From NCBI GenBank assembly GCA_951813045.1, contig CATOTF010000002.1:2852001-2916000 (forward strand): a stretch of DNA of 64,000 nt, in the 5' to 3' direction. Of the stretch, positions 10,449-19,880 are shown piece after piece. This stretch comes from an uncultured Rhizobiaceae bacterium. GTDB lineage: Bacteria > Pseudomonadota > Alphaproteobacteria > Rhizobiales > Rhizobiaceae. Made by a program: the position numbers and the translations under genes. Positions within the stretch are counted from its first letter, which is position 1. Each line of letters starts with the position of its first letter. The notes beneath the pieces were generated by a model. That model did not search any database. It was not told the origin of the DNA and saw only the letters and a list, made by a program, of their open reading frames with translations.

Positions 10449-11093
10449 ATGTTTTTTTTCGTTAAACGATTTTTTTTACTGATCCTGTTGTCACTTGCAT
10501 TCGGTTCGGCAGCGCAGTTTGGTTCCGTCCAACAGGTACGGGCATCCGATGCTGTAAAACTGGCCAAATCTGCCCGCTTTCCAGGCGATGTTGTACTCAT
10601 TAAGGGTGGATTTGACGTTTTTTCGGATGGGTTTGACGAAATAGCGGCAAAACTCGCAAAAAAAGGCATCGACGCGCGGGTCAGTCGTCACACCAGAGTC
10701 CAGCAAATCGCAAACAGAATAATCGCGAATCAAAAGAAATACGGTCGAAAACCAGTAGTCCTGATTGGACACTCTTGGGGTGCCAATGCCGTGATTGAAA
10801 TCGCTGAAATTCTTAAGCGAAAACGAATTAGAATTAATTATGCCGTTACATTTGCGCCAACGAACCCCAAACGGATTCCGTCCAATATTCAAAAACTCAC
10901 CAATTACTATTTCAAATCAGGTGGTTGGGGAAAGCCAGTACGAGCCGCAAAAGGCTTTCGTGGCCGATTGAAGAACATTGATGTATCACCCAACAGTGAT
11001 ATCGGCCATTTCAATATCGATGAAAATCCCAAACTTCAAAATCAGGTCATTCGCAACATTCAGCGTTTTGTGAAGAGGCGGCGCATCGGCTGA
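10449..11093 (+). CDS. secreted alpha/beta-hydrolase-like protein
   Basis: N-terminal hydrophobic signal; PVVLIGHSWGANAVIEIAE nucleophile elbow; 214 aa. Confidence 0.65.
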   Translation: MFFFVKRFFLLILLSLAFGSAAQFGSVQQVRASDAVKLAKSARFPGDVVLIKGGFDVFSDGFDEIAAKLAKKGIDARVSRHTRVQQIANRIIANQKKYGRKPVVLIGHSWGANAVIEIAEILKRKRIRINYAVTFAPTNPKRIPSNIQKLTNYYFKSGGWGKPVRAAKGFRGRLKNIDVSPNSDIGHFNIDENPKLQNQVIRNIQRFVKRRRIG

Positions 11094-11140
11094 AAGCTTC
11101 GAATTAGCTATCAAACCTCCGCTCGAATATTGATAAGTGC

Positions 11141-11180
11141 GCGCGTCAACGGGACTTGATCCGTCAACGCGCCTTTTTTA
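11141..11180 (+). terminator. rho-independent terminator-like hairpin
   Basis: GCGCGT...ACGCGC stem followed by CTTTTTT. Confidence 0.6.
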
Positions 11181-12176
11181 TCAAACCGCAAATTTAGGCT
11201 CTCCGGATTGATCTTCAGTGCCAATTTCATCGTTAGAACTCGGAAGAAACGCGATGTCCTGCAGTAAAGAATCACGATGGTGGGCCTGACGGTAGGCTTC
11301 ATCCCTCTCCATCAAAAAACGGTGCGCTGCTCCTTGATTCCACCACGGAACTGTGGGGTGAAGATGGTGTAAGGCGTGCCAGGCGTCACCGGCAGGGTGC
11401 AATAGCAAATGATCCAACAGCCCCAAATTATTGAAAGTGGTCTCTCGAACCGTATTTCCCAATTCATAATCATGTTCCGAGAACTCAGCGATGCTGCGCA
11501 GGAACGGAAGTATTCCAAACATAGCGACAATCCACGCGCCGACACAAAACGCAGCCAAAGACCATGAAATTACAAAGCCCATTGAGAAAATGACAACCGA
11601 GTGCCAGATAAGGAAAATTGCTGCCTGTTGGTTACTCGATTTGACCTCATTGTAAAATTCACGGACGTAAGCAGGCATCCATAGCAGGATAGCATAGATA
11701 AGCTGCCAATTGTTGTTGATTTCAATTGGACCAGCACCAATTCGCTGCAACCGTTCCTTGCAGGGATCATCATGGGACCCGTAATCGCCATGGTGAGTCG
11801 CATGGAACTTTCGATACTGTCGGACATCTTGCAACATCGGCCATGCAGCGAGAGCATTGGTCATCAAGTCATTTCTGGATTGCCGACTAAAAAAGTTATT
11901 GTGGCTGCCAAAATGGACAATATTCTCCAAAGCTCTCATTTGTCGGGTAATAAATATCAGTGTAACCATCATCAGGATAACGCTGACTATCCAATTTATT
12001 TCCCCGTTAATCACATAAAAGCACGCCCATAAGGCAAAATAGATGGAGGCGGCGGTAAAAAATGTTAATGAAATACCTTTCCACGCCGACTTCTGGCAAA
12101 ACTCAGTTCTAAATCGCCTTTTTTCTAATTTTGTTAATGCAGATCGATATCCCTGTTCGTAATTCCGATTTTCCAT
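11181..12176 (-). CDS. fatty acid desaturase family protein
   Basis: His boxes HATHHGDYGSHDD, HALHHLHP; multiple TM segments; 331 aa. Confidence 0.85.
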   Translation of the reverse strand: MENRNYEQGYRSALTKLEKRRFRTEFCQKSAWKGISLTFFTAASIYFALWACFYVINGEINWIVSVILMMVTLIFITRQMRALENIVHFGSHNNFFSRQSRNDLMTNALAAWPMLQDVRQYRKFHATHHGDYGSHDDPCKERLQRIGAGPIEINNNWQLIYAILLWMPAYVREFYNEVKSSNQQAAIFLIWHSVVIFSMGFVISWSLAAFCVGAWIVAMFGILPFLRSIAEFSEHDYELGNTVRETTFNNLGLLDHLLLHPAGDAWHALHHLHPTVPWWNQGAAHRFLMERDEAYRQAHHRDSLLQDIAFLPSSNDEIGTEDQSGEPKFAV

Positions 12177-12360
12177 AGTATTTTCAGTCCCTTGATGTAT
12201 AGTGCCGGGCCTGTGGATCTTTTGTTTCTGAGTAAAGAGCGCAACATTTTTTTCAGCCCAAGCTATTTTCCGATCACTTCTAATGTTACTTTAGGAAAAT
12301 TACGGCGTAGGGCGTTCAACGAAAAATGTTTACTGCTAATGCCGCATAAGGAGATTTTTC

Positions 12361-13284
12361 ATGTTGGACTACGCTCACCTCGAAGCGCTCTTGTCTGTGG
12401 AGCGTGAAAAAAGCTTCGAAGGTGCGGCAAGATCCTTGGGAATTACATCTTCAGCAATATCCCAACGCATAAAAACCCTTGAAGAACGCATTGGTGCAAT
12501 TGTCCTCAACAGACAAACTCCTGTGACGACAACCGAGATTGGGTCCGTTCTGTGTCGCCACGCAGAAACGGTTCTTTTGCTTGAAGAAGAAGTCATGCTT
12601 CAAAACCAGCAACACATGCAGTCAAGCAAAACAGCCACGCGAAAAATTAAGATCGCTGTTAACGACGACAGTCTTTCCAACTGGTTTATGGAAGTCTTGA
12701 GAGAAAACTCTAAAGAGGAGACCCCGTATCTCTTCGATGTTTCCATCGCTGACCAGGACTATTCCATCAACCAGATGAAATCTGGATCGGCTCTCGCCGC
12801 GATTTCGACCGAAAAAACTCCGGTGCAGGGGTACCAGAGCACATTTCTGGGTATCCACGTTTACCGTGCAAGCACCAGCCCGGCATTTGTAGAGCGGTAC
12901 TTTCCTGATGGTGTCACTATTGAAGCGCTGAAGAAGGCTCCCGCACTGCGCTACAGCTCAGAAGATGATTTACAGCAACAATGGATTTCCCAGGTTTTTG
13001 GTGTCGACCTTCAGCCCACAAGCCACACAATCCCTTCTACCCACGGGTTTGTGAACGCCTGTTTGGCCGATATCGCTTGGGGGATGAATCCAGCATTGTT
13101 GGTTGACGACCATATCAAGAACGGTGAACTCGTGGAACTGGTCCCCGGTGCTGCATTAAACAAGCCTCTGTATTGGCATTGCAGTCGGGTTATCGCGAAA
13201 CCATTTAAAAAATTTCACAAAAAAAGTCATGGACGCCGCAAACATTTATCTGGACCAGAGCACTCGATAAATCGAGATTCGTAA
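12361..13284 (+). CDS. LysR family regulator, ArgP/IciA-like (probable 3' frameshift)
   Basis: MLDYAHLEALLSVEREKSFEGAARSLGITSSAISQRIKTLEERIGAIVLNR; C-terminal ArgP-like tail is in another frame (see findings). Confidence 0.85.
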   Translation: MLDYAHLEALLSVEREKSFEGAARSLGITSSAISQRIKTLEERIGAIVLNRQTPVTTTEIGSVLCRHAETVLLLEEEVMLQNQQHMQSSKTATRKIKIAVNDDSLSNWFMEVLRENSKEETPYLFDVSIADQDYSINQMKSGSALAAISTEKTPVQGYQSTFLGIHVYRASTSPAFVERYFPDGVTIEALKKAPALRYSSEDDLQQQWISQVFGVDLQPTSHTIPSTHGFVNACLADIAWGMNPALLVDDHIKNGELVELVPGAALNKPLYWHCSRVIAKPFKKFHKKSHGRRKHLSGPEHSINRDS

Positions 13285-13311
13285 ATGCGGTCAGCCCGAT
13301 TGTGAAACTAC

Positions 13312-14463
13312 CTATTGGGACTTCATCATATTTGCCGCCTGAGTATATCCACCTGATGCTCCATCGACGAAATGGATATGATTATCTTCGGTTACTGACG
13401 GCACGATACATGTCATCATCGCTTCCCGTTGATCGAATAAACCGTATTTCAACACACCATTTTTAAGGGCTTTTTCAAGTATATTGCTCAGCTTCTCGCG
13501 GGTTTTGCGATCCACATCGAGGGTCATTTTCAGCCCGTCTTCAAACTTGCGATAATCCGCATTTTTCCCCATCTGCTGAGCGTAATGTTGAGTGTCAAAC
13601 TCACCAGTTTTAAGCTGAAAGGTCAGTTTTAGCTTGAAAATGCACCAGCCGATCAAGGTAATTAATCCCAGTTGCAGTTTTCGCAACATCAGTGATCTCC
13701 GGCCCCGGGAGGCGTGAGCTTCTAACGAAAGGCCGGCGGGTGGCCAGGAGATACCGGGCACTTCATCCCCAACGGGATGCCCCCCTTGTTCGACTGCATC
13801 AACAAGTGAAACAACTTCGTGCATCACGTTCCTGTATTCCTGTTCATCTGCACCATCGATCGGTTGAACAACCACACTCAATATTGTCCCATTGCGCGTT
13901 GACATTGTGTCCCATCGACAGGAGAGCCCCGTCAGGTCCGGCAGGGGGACATTTTCTGGAACGGGAATCTTGAACTTCCCTGCCTTCATTTGATTTTCAG
14001 CCCAGGCAGCGCCGCCGCCGCTGAACATCGCATAATCCACACCATTGGAGGCCTGAAACCGGGCTACCTGAACGTCTCTTCCTGACTTCCTGATTTCAGC
14101 AACTGATACGATGGCGATCCGCACCTCCATCGAAAATTCGGTAAGGGCCCACTTTTGAACTGCGAGCAATGCAGTTTCAGCTGCCTCGCGATGGTTTGCC
14201 CAAAAAGCAAATACTGCACCATCGCCACCGAATACAAATGGAAATGCGCGGCCATTTGCCCCATTAATTTGCGCTGAAATAACCGAAGCGCCCACCGTAT
14301 TGACGGTTTTATAAAGTCCGGCAGCCACAGCTTTCGTTGAACCGACAATGTCGGCAACCCCAACCAACCAATCATCGGGCAAACTCTCATAACAGCTATC
14401 CTCTGCAAGAAGATCAAAATCCGTTTGGAGTGTGAGAGCATCGAAAAAATCTGATGTGTCCAC
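13312..14463 (-). CDS. DUF3095-type protein (nucleotide-cyclase-like N-terminus)
   Basis: VGVADIVGSTKAVAAGLYKTVNTVGASVISAQIN...FPFVFGGDGAVFAF; 383 aa. Confidence 0.75.
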   Translation of the reverse strand: MDTSDFFDALTLQTDFDLLAEDSCYESLPDDWLVGVADIVGSTKAVAAGLYKTVNTVGASVISAQINGANGRAFPFVFGGDGAVFAFWANHREAAETALLAVQKWALTEFSMEVRIAIVSVAEIRKSGRDVQVARFQASNGVDYAMFSGGGAAWAENQMKAGKFKIPVPENVPLPDLTGLSCRWDTMSTRNGTILSVVVQPIDGADEQEYRNVMHEVVSLVDAVEQGGHPVGDEVPGISWPPAGLSLEAHASRGRRSLMLRKLQLGLITLIGWCIFKLKLTFQLKTGEFDTQHYAQQMGKNADYRKFEDGLKMTLDVDRKTREKLSNILEKALKNGVLKYGLFDQREAMMTCIVPSVTEDNHIHFVDGASGGYTQAANMMKSQ

Positions 14464-14615
14464 AGTACTGCCCCTATAATGCCTGTCTTAATGTGCCCGA
14501 TTAGTTACGGGCAGACAAACACTCTGGTTTCATGGCAGTAATCGAGAGGACTGCTGATTGGACCACCTTAATTTCGATTGGCCCAACCAACCCGTTATCT
14601 GTACCCGGAGACCTC

Positions 14616-16487
14616 TCAGGAAAAGGATTTTTCAGTTCCGGCGCGCCATTTATTACTTGGGGTAAATCCGGTACTCTCAGCCTCACGCGGATATTTTACC
14701 CACAACTGGCGGTCAGGGTGGATACCTGCGCCGAAGATGGCGGAGACTGCGGATTGTCTCATACGGTTCAGCAGGCGTGTATCCACTTCGCCACATGACG
14801 GGTGAATACCGCCGTTAGCATCAACAACCTTCTGCCATTCCGCTCGACGGACAGCTTCGACAGAAGCATCCTGCAGTGCAGTGCAATTGATCTCATTGGT
14901 GTTCAAGTCAACGACGATCTCATCGCCATTCTCAACCAACGCAATAGGGCCACCGAGCGCCGCTTCCGGCCCAACGTGCCCGATTACAAGGCCAACTGAT
15001 CCACCGGAGAAACGCGCATCGGTCATCAGGCCAATGACGATTTCCCTTTCCCGGCAAAGTGTTGTGATACGCGAGGTGGAATCAAGCATTTCCGGCATGC
15101 CCGGTGCACCGCTTGGCCCTTCATAACGCACCATGACCATATCATGGTTCTGGAAACTGTCTGGTTCGGAATCAAGCGCATTTAACAGCCCTTGTTCGGA
15201 TTCAAACACCCGTGCCGTACCTTTGAAGACATTATTTTCAAGGCCACCTTCAACACCGGCAAGCTTGAGGATCGCGCTGAATTCGGGAGAGAGATTTCCA
15301 CCAAGAACACGCAAGCCACCTGTTGGTTTGTACGGTGTCTCAACGCGATAAACTACCCGACCATCCGGCGCGGGCGGGGCAAGACGAGCGACCTGTTCGG
15401 CCAGCGTTTCGCCGGTACATGTGGGCATATCGCCGTTCAAAAGTCCTGCTTCCAACAGCTCACGAACGATAACTTGAATACCGCCAACCTCATCAATATC
15501 CACCATGGAATAACGACCATAAGGCCGTGCGTCGGTGAGAACGGGGATGACATATTGGGACAGGTGATTAAATTCCTGTGGTGTCATCACGTCACGCCAG
15601 AAGTTTTCAAAACCTGCGGCGCGGGCAATTTCCGGGGCGTGAAGCACAACATTGGTGGAACCACCAATCGCCATGGCAACGATCACAGCGTTACGTAGGG
15701 AATCTCGCTGAACAATGTCGCGGGGGCAGGAACCCCCATCAACCAGTGCCTTGAGATAATCGGCCAGTTGGGCGGGGAATTCTTCCAGCCGACGCGGATC
15801 ATCGGAGGGTGGAGACACCATGTGGAGCGGTTCCATTCCCAAAACGGCAATGAATGTCTGCATGGTGTTATAGGTGAAAATACCACCGCAACTGCCGAAG
15901 CCCGGACAGGCGGCGCAAGAGATATGTTTCTTGTGCTCTTCGTCGTCCGAGCCGGCAATCTGGAATGCGCTAATAATATCCAATGGTTCATTAGAACTCG
16001 GGTCATGTGCGGGACGAATGGGCCCATCTGACAGGATGATCGACGGACGGTTATGTTCCAGCAGAGCAGCTAGCGTACCAACAGGAGGTTTATCGCAGGC
16101 AACAACCGCGATTGCCCCTTCGATATTACTGGCGCTTAAATGCTCGCAAACACTGTCATGGGTGACTTCACGGCCAATCAGTGAATAGCGCATTTCTCGC
16201 GTGCCGTTGCGCATGCCGTCGGACGTGGCAATTGTATATTCGGGCTGAACCAGACGCATGGCCATCTGGCCTTCTTCACGACCTAAACGTTGGCGAAGAC
16301 ATTCGTGAATGGCTTCCACTTTTGTCTGCACACCAAGATAGCATTGGCTGTCGCCCTTGTTACCAATCACACCGAGGGCAGGTTCATGGATAAGGTCCAT
16401 ATCCGTACCGAGCGCGCGGGCAATACCATAGGTTTGAGTATTGCGACCCGGATGATTATCCATAACAACAGGTTCGTATTTAGCCAC
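14616..16487 (-). CDS. IlvD/Edd family dehydratase (sugar-acid or dihydroxy-acid dehydratase)
   Basis: SDGMRNGTREMRYSL, SCAACPGFGSCGGIFTYNTM, RFSGGSVGLVIGHVGPEA; 623 aa. Confidence 0.88.
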   Translation of the reverse strand: MAKYEPVVMDNHPGRNTQTYGIARALGTDMDLIHEPALGVIGNKGDSQCYLGVQTKVEAIHECLRQRLGREEGQMAMRLVQPEYTIATSDGMRNGTREMRYSLIGREVTHDSVCEHLSASNIEGAIAVVACDKPPVGTLAALLEHNRPSIILSDGPIRPAHDPSSNEPLDIISAFQIAGSDDEEHKKHISCAACPGFGSCGGIFTYNTMQTFIAVLGMEPLHMVSPPSDDPRRLEEFPAQLADYLKALVDGGSCPRDIVQRDSLRNAVIVAMAIGGSTNVVLHAPEIARAAGFENFWRDVMTPQEFNHLSQYVIPVLTDARPYGRYSMVDIDEVGGIQVIVRELLEAGLLNGDMPTCTGETLAEQVARLAPPAPDGRVVYRVETPYKPTGGLRVLGGNLSPEFSAILKLAGVEGGLENNVFKGTARVFESEQGLLNALDSEPDSFQNHDMVMVRYEGPSGAPGMPEMLDSTSRITTLCREREIVIGLMTDARFSGGSVGLVIGHVGPEAALGGPIALVENGDEIVVDLNTNEINCTALQDASVEAVRRAEWQKVVDANGGIHPSCGEVDTRLLNRMRQSAVSAIFGAGIHPDRQLWVKYPREAESTGFTPSNKWRAGTEKSFS

Positions 16488-16627
16488 TTTTAGATTCTCC
16501 TGGACAACTTATTGAGGTGCGGCGAAAGGCTTCCCGCCAGCGCGCGTCTTTCCTAACCCACACCTAAGCAAGAGTCACAACATTTCCAAACGTCAAAAAG
16601 GATTAATTTGAAATTGCGTGATCCAGA

Positions 16628-18346
16628 TCAAACTGGATCGCTGTTTATGGCAATGTCGAGCAAAACCTGCCGTTTTTCTTCGCTGGCAACCTTTATCGCC
16701 CGTTTCAATGCGTCTAGCAGGCCTTGCCCGTTTTCCACCCGTTCAACATAGGCCCGGCTGGCCTCTGCAACTTTCGTAAAGTCTGGGGAAGGTTGAAGCC
16801 CGGTGAGCGGCATTTTGTTGGTTTTAGCAGCATAACCGTCCGGATACATACCTTTGACAGAATGGCGCACAGCGCCCCATTCTCCGTTGTTCAAAACGCA
16901 TGTGATCACCGGTAATTCCAGCGCTTCACAAACCTGATGACAGGCTGTGGGATTGGCGAACATATATGACCCGTCCCCAACAGTTGCAAAAACCAGCGTT
17001 TCAGGCTCCGCCAGTTGAATACCCATGGCAGCAGGCAGGCCATATCCCAACCCGCCGGAATGAGGCTCCTGCCGAAATCCGTTAAAATGGTCGATATCCA
17101 TCGGCCCCAATGGGCAGCCAAGTTCGGAGGTCACACTCGCTTTGCGCCCGGAATCCCTGATTGCCTGCGACAGACACTGGGAAACCCAACTCTTGCTCAC
17201 GGGCGGACCGTTACCCTTTGAAGCCTTATCGCTTTGCTGCATTGCAAACGTCGAGCTTGCACGCGTAATCCGTTTTCTTCGGGCATCAATCTTGCCGCGA
17301 TTAGACGTCATATGCCCCGACAAAGCCTTGCTCAAAACTGCAATTGTCTCGTCCACTTCTCCGGGCAGGGTCAGATGCGAATGGAAATTCCGAACCGGCG
17401 TTCTGGAATAAAGCGGGTCCGGCGCGATATTCACAATTCTTGCGTCTGAACGAGGCTTATGAATGTCAGGCATCCAAGGCGCTAATGCATCGAGCACAAT
17501 GATTAAATCGCTCTCCTCCACCCATGGGCTCGGATCCGATCCGATATGCATGGGATGGCGCGTTGGTATAGCCGCAGATTGCGCCCAATATGTATTAACC
17601 GGCAACGCCCATTCATCCACAAGCGCGGTTAGCGCTTCAAACCCCTTTTGTGTTCCCGTGCCACGCTGGGAAAAGATCACCGGATTTTCCGCATCAATAA
17701 TCCATCGGGCGAGAGTCTCAATGTCTTGAGACCGGGCAACGGATTTTGCGGCCACCATGCAAGGAGCCGAGGTGGAGCTTTCTTCATTAATCGTCTCGGA
17801 AAGCACTTCGCGCGGAAGGCTGAGATAGACGGGTCCGGTCGGCGTGCTGGAAGCAATAGCCCCTGCCCTATCCAAAAGTTCGACAATCTGGTCGCCAAAT
17901 TTGAGTTCATAATCCCATTTGCAGGCTTCTCGCACGAGTGCCGTTTGATCCCGCATCTCCTGTCCCCAGCCGATGGGAACCGTGCGCGAGCCAAAATGCC
18001 CTTGTTCGGTAACCGGCGTGCGCCCGGACATAATAATCACAGGCACCCGGTCATGGGCCGCGTTTATCGCCCCAATCGCACCATTGGCGAGGCCAACATT
18101 GGTGTGCAACATGACGGCCTGCAACCTGCCACTGGCCTGCCAATACCCATGGGCCATGCCCATTGCGACATGTTCGTGGGGTACGACGATAGCCTCAGGA
18201 AGACTAACATCTTTGGCATCCGCCTCCGCTAACCCTTCAATGATCGGTGGAAAATCGGTACCGGAATTACAAAAAACGTAATCGACACCGAGCTTTTTCA
18301 ATCGACCGAATATGGCACCACCGGCTGTCACCGTTTTCCTGTTCAT
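16628..18346 (-). CDS. thiamine-pyrophosphate-dependent enzyme (acetolactate synthase-like)
   Basis: VPHEHVAMGMAHGYWQASGRLQAVMLHTNVGLANGAIGAINA; GDGSYMFANPTACHQVCEALELPVITCVLNN TPP motif. Confidence 0.87.
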   Translation of the reverse strand: MNRKTVTAGGAIFGRLKKLGVDYVFCNSGTDFPPIIEGLAEADAKDVSLPEAIVVPHEHVAMGMAHGYWQASGRLQAVMLHTNVGLANGAIGAINAAHDRVPVIIMSGRTPVTEQGHFGSRTVPIGWGQEMRDQTALVREACKWDYELKFGDQIVELLDRAGAIASSTPTGPVYLSLPREVLSETINEESSTSAPCMVAAKSVARSQDIETLARWIIDAENPVIFSQRGTGTQKGFEALTALVDEWALPVNTYWAQSAAIPTRHPMHIGSDPSPWVEESDLIIVLDALAPWMPDIHKPRSDARIVNIAPDPLYSRTPVRNFHSHLTLPGEVDETIAVLSKALSGHMTSNRGKIDARRKRITRASSTFAMQQSDKASKGNGPPVSKSWVSQCLSQAIRDSGRKASVTSELGCPLGPMDIDHFNGFRQEPHSGGLGYGLPAAMGIQLAEPETLVFATVGDGSYMFANPTACHQVCEALELPVITCVLNNGEWGAVRHSVKGMYPDGYAAKTNKMPLTGLQPSPDFTKVAEASRAYVERVENGQGLLDALKRAIKVASEEKRQVLLDIAINSDPV

Positions 18347-18391
18347 CGCTCATCCAACCCCAATTCGTATAATTACATTTATCAGACGTGT

Positions 18392-18438
18392 AGATTTGGA
18401 CCAACATCGTCCAATCCAAATCTTCAAACAAGATTTGG
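18392..18438. promoter_or_regulatory. clustered inverted repeats, candidate operator
   Basis: AGATTTGG (18392-18399), CCAAATCT (18416-18423), AGATTTGG (18431-18438); CCAAATCTT-CAAAC-AAGATTTGG perfect palindrome; TTGGAC-N7-GTCCAA overlaps; between divergent genes. Confidence 0.6.
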
Positions 18439-18562
18439 AATCACAAATATCAAGAAGTTGTATGAACATTCCGAGATGACTCCCATCGACATTCCATACA
18501 TTCTACGTGCATAAACTCCTATCTGTTCGCAACTACGCGTCCTTTCATCCTGCGGAATTAAA

Positions 18563-19330
18563 ATGACAAATGACCTGTTCGACCTGAGCCAAAAAACTGT
18601 TTTGATCACCGGGTCGTCCCAGGGAATTGGGTTTGCCCTTGCAAAAGGAATGGCGCAGGCGGGCGCATCCATTATTCTCAACGGGCGCGATGTGGCAAAA
18701 CTTGCAAGTGCTGCAAAAGAGCTTGAAGCCGGTGGTGCAACAGTATTCCAGCTCCCGTTTGACGCAATTGATCACGCTACTGTTAAGGCGGCGGTTGACG
18801 GACATGAAGCGGACAATGGCTCCATCGACATACTGGTTAATAATGCGGGTATGCAGTTCAGAACCGCGTTGGAAGATTATCCGGCAGACATGTTCGCCAA
18901 ACTGCTTGAAACTAATATCACCACAGTATTCAACGTCGGCCAGGCAGTTGCAAAACACATGATCGCGCGGGGCGAAGGTAAGATCATCAACATTGCATCG
19001 GTGCAAACTGCCCTCGCCCGCCCGGGCATCGCGCCGTATACGGCAACGAAAGGCGCGGTAAGCAATCTGACCAAGGGCATGGCAACAGATTGGGCCCAAC
19101 ACGGGTTGCAATGTAATGCGATTGCGCCGGGCTATTTCGATACGCCTCTTAATGCGGCTCTAGTCGCGGACCCTGAATTTTCCGCATGGCTTGAAAAACG
19201 CACCCCTGCCGGTCGCTGGGGCAACGTTGATGAATTGGTCGGTGCCTGTGTGTTCCTGGGTTCAAAGGCTTCCAGTTTCGTCAACGGGCACACGCTTTAT
19301 GTCGACGGCGGCATCACCGCCAGCCTGTAG
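18563..19330 (+). CDS. idnO: SDR family oxidoreductase, gluconate 5-dehydrogenase-like
   Basis: TGSSQGIGFALAKGMAQAGA, YTATKGAVSNLTKGMA; next to gluconokinase and idonate dehydrogenase. Confidence 0.8.
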   Translation: MTNDLFDLSQKTVLITGSSQGIGFALAKGMAQAGASIILNGRDVAKLASAAKELEAGGATVFQLPFDAIDHATVKAAVDGHEADNGSIDILVNNAGMQFRTALEDYPADMFAKLLETNITTVFNVGQAVAKHMIARGEGKIINIASVQTALARPGIAPYTATKGAVSNLTKGMATDWAQHGLQCNAIAPGYFDTPLNAALVADPEFSAWLEKRTPAGRWGNVDELVGACVFLGSKASSFVNGHTLYVDGGITASL

Positions 19331-19339
19331 GCTGATCTG

Positions 19340-19852
19340 GTGCCTAGAACTCCTCATCGATTACATGTTATCATGGGCGTTGCCGGGTGCGGCAAATCCA
19401 CAATCGGCAATGCAATCGCAGCAAAACTGGACGGCACATATCTGGAAGGTGATCAATTTCACCCTTCGACGAATATCGAGAAAATGAGCGCCGGTGTTCC
19501 CCTGACTGATGGGGATCGATGGCCATGGCTTAAGATTGTGTCGCAAGAAATGGCGGGAACTGATGGTATCGTCTTTACCGGCTGCTCCGCCCTCAAACGG
19601 GCCTATCGCGATTATATCACAGAGCAGGCAAATGAACCCGTGCTCTTCATTCATCTCAACGGGTCAAAAGAACTGATTACTTCTCGCATGGGCAAACGGG
19701 AAGGGCATTTCATGCCGGATAGTCTGATAGAGAGTCAGTTTGAAGCGCTGGAACCACCGGGCACCGATGAGATCTCTTTGACGGTGGATATCTCCGGTAC
19801 CGAAGAAGACATCGTCCAGTCCATATTAAACGACCTCAACAGATTGGGCTAA
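19340..19852 (+). CDS. gluconokinase
   Basis: HVIMGVAGCGKSTIGNAIAAKLDGTYLEGDQFHPSTNIEKMSAGVPLTDGDRWPWL; GTG start. Confidence 0.92.
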   Translation: MPRTPHRLHVIMGVAGCGKSTIGNAIAAKLDGTYLEGDQFHPSTNIEKMSAGVPLTDGDRWPWLKIVSQEMAGTDGIVFTGCSALKRAYRDYITEQANEPVLFIHLNGSKELITSRMGKREGHFMPDSLIESQFEALEPPGTDEISLTVDISGTEEDIVQSILNDLNRLG

Positions 19853-19880
19853 AGCCCATACCCACCCTTTAGGAAGCACA

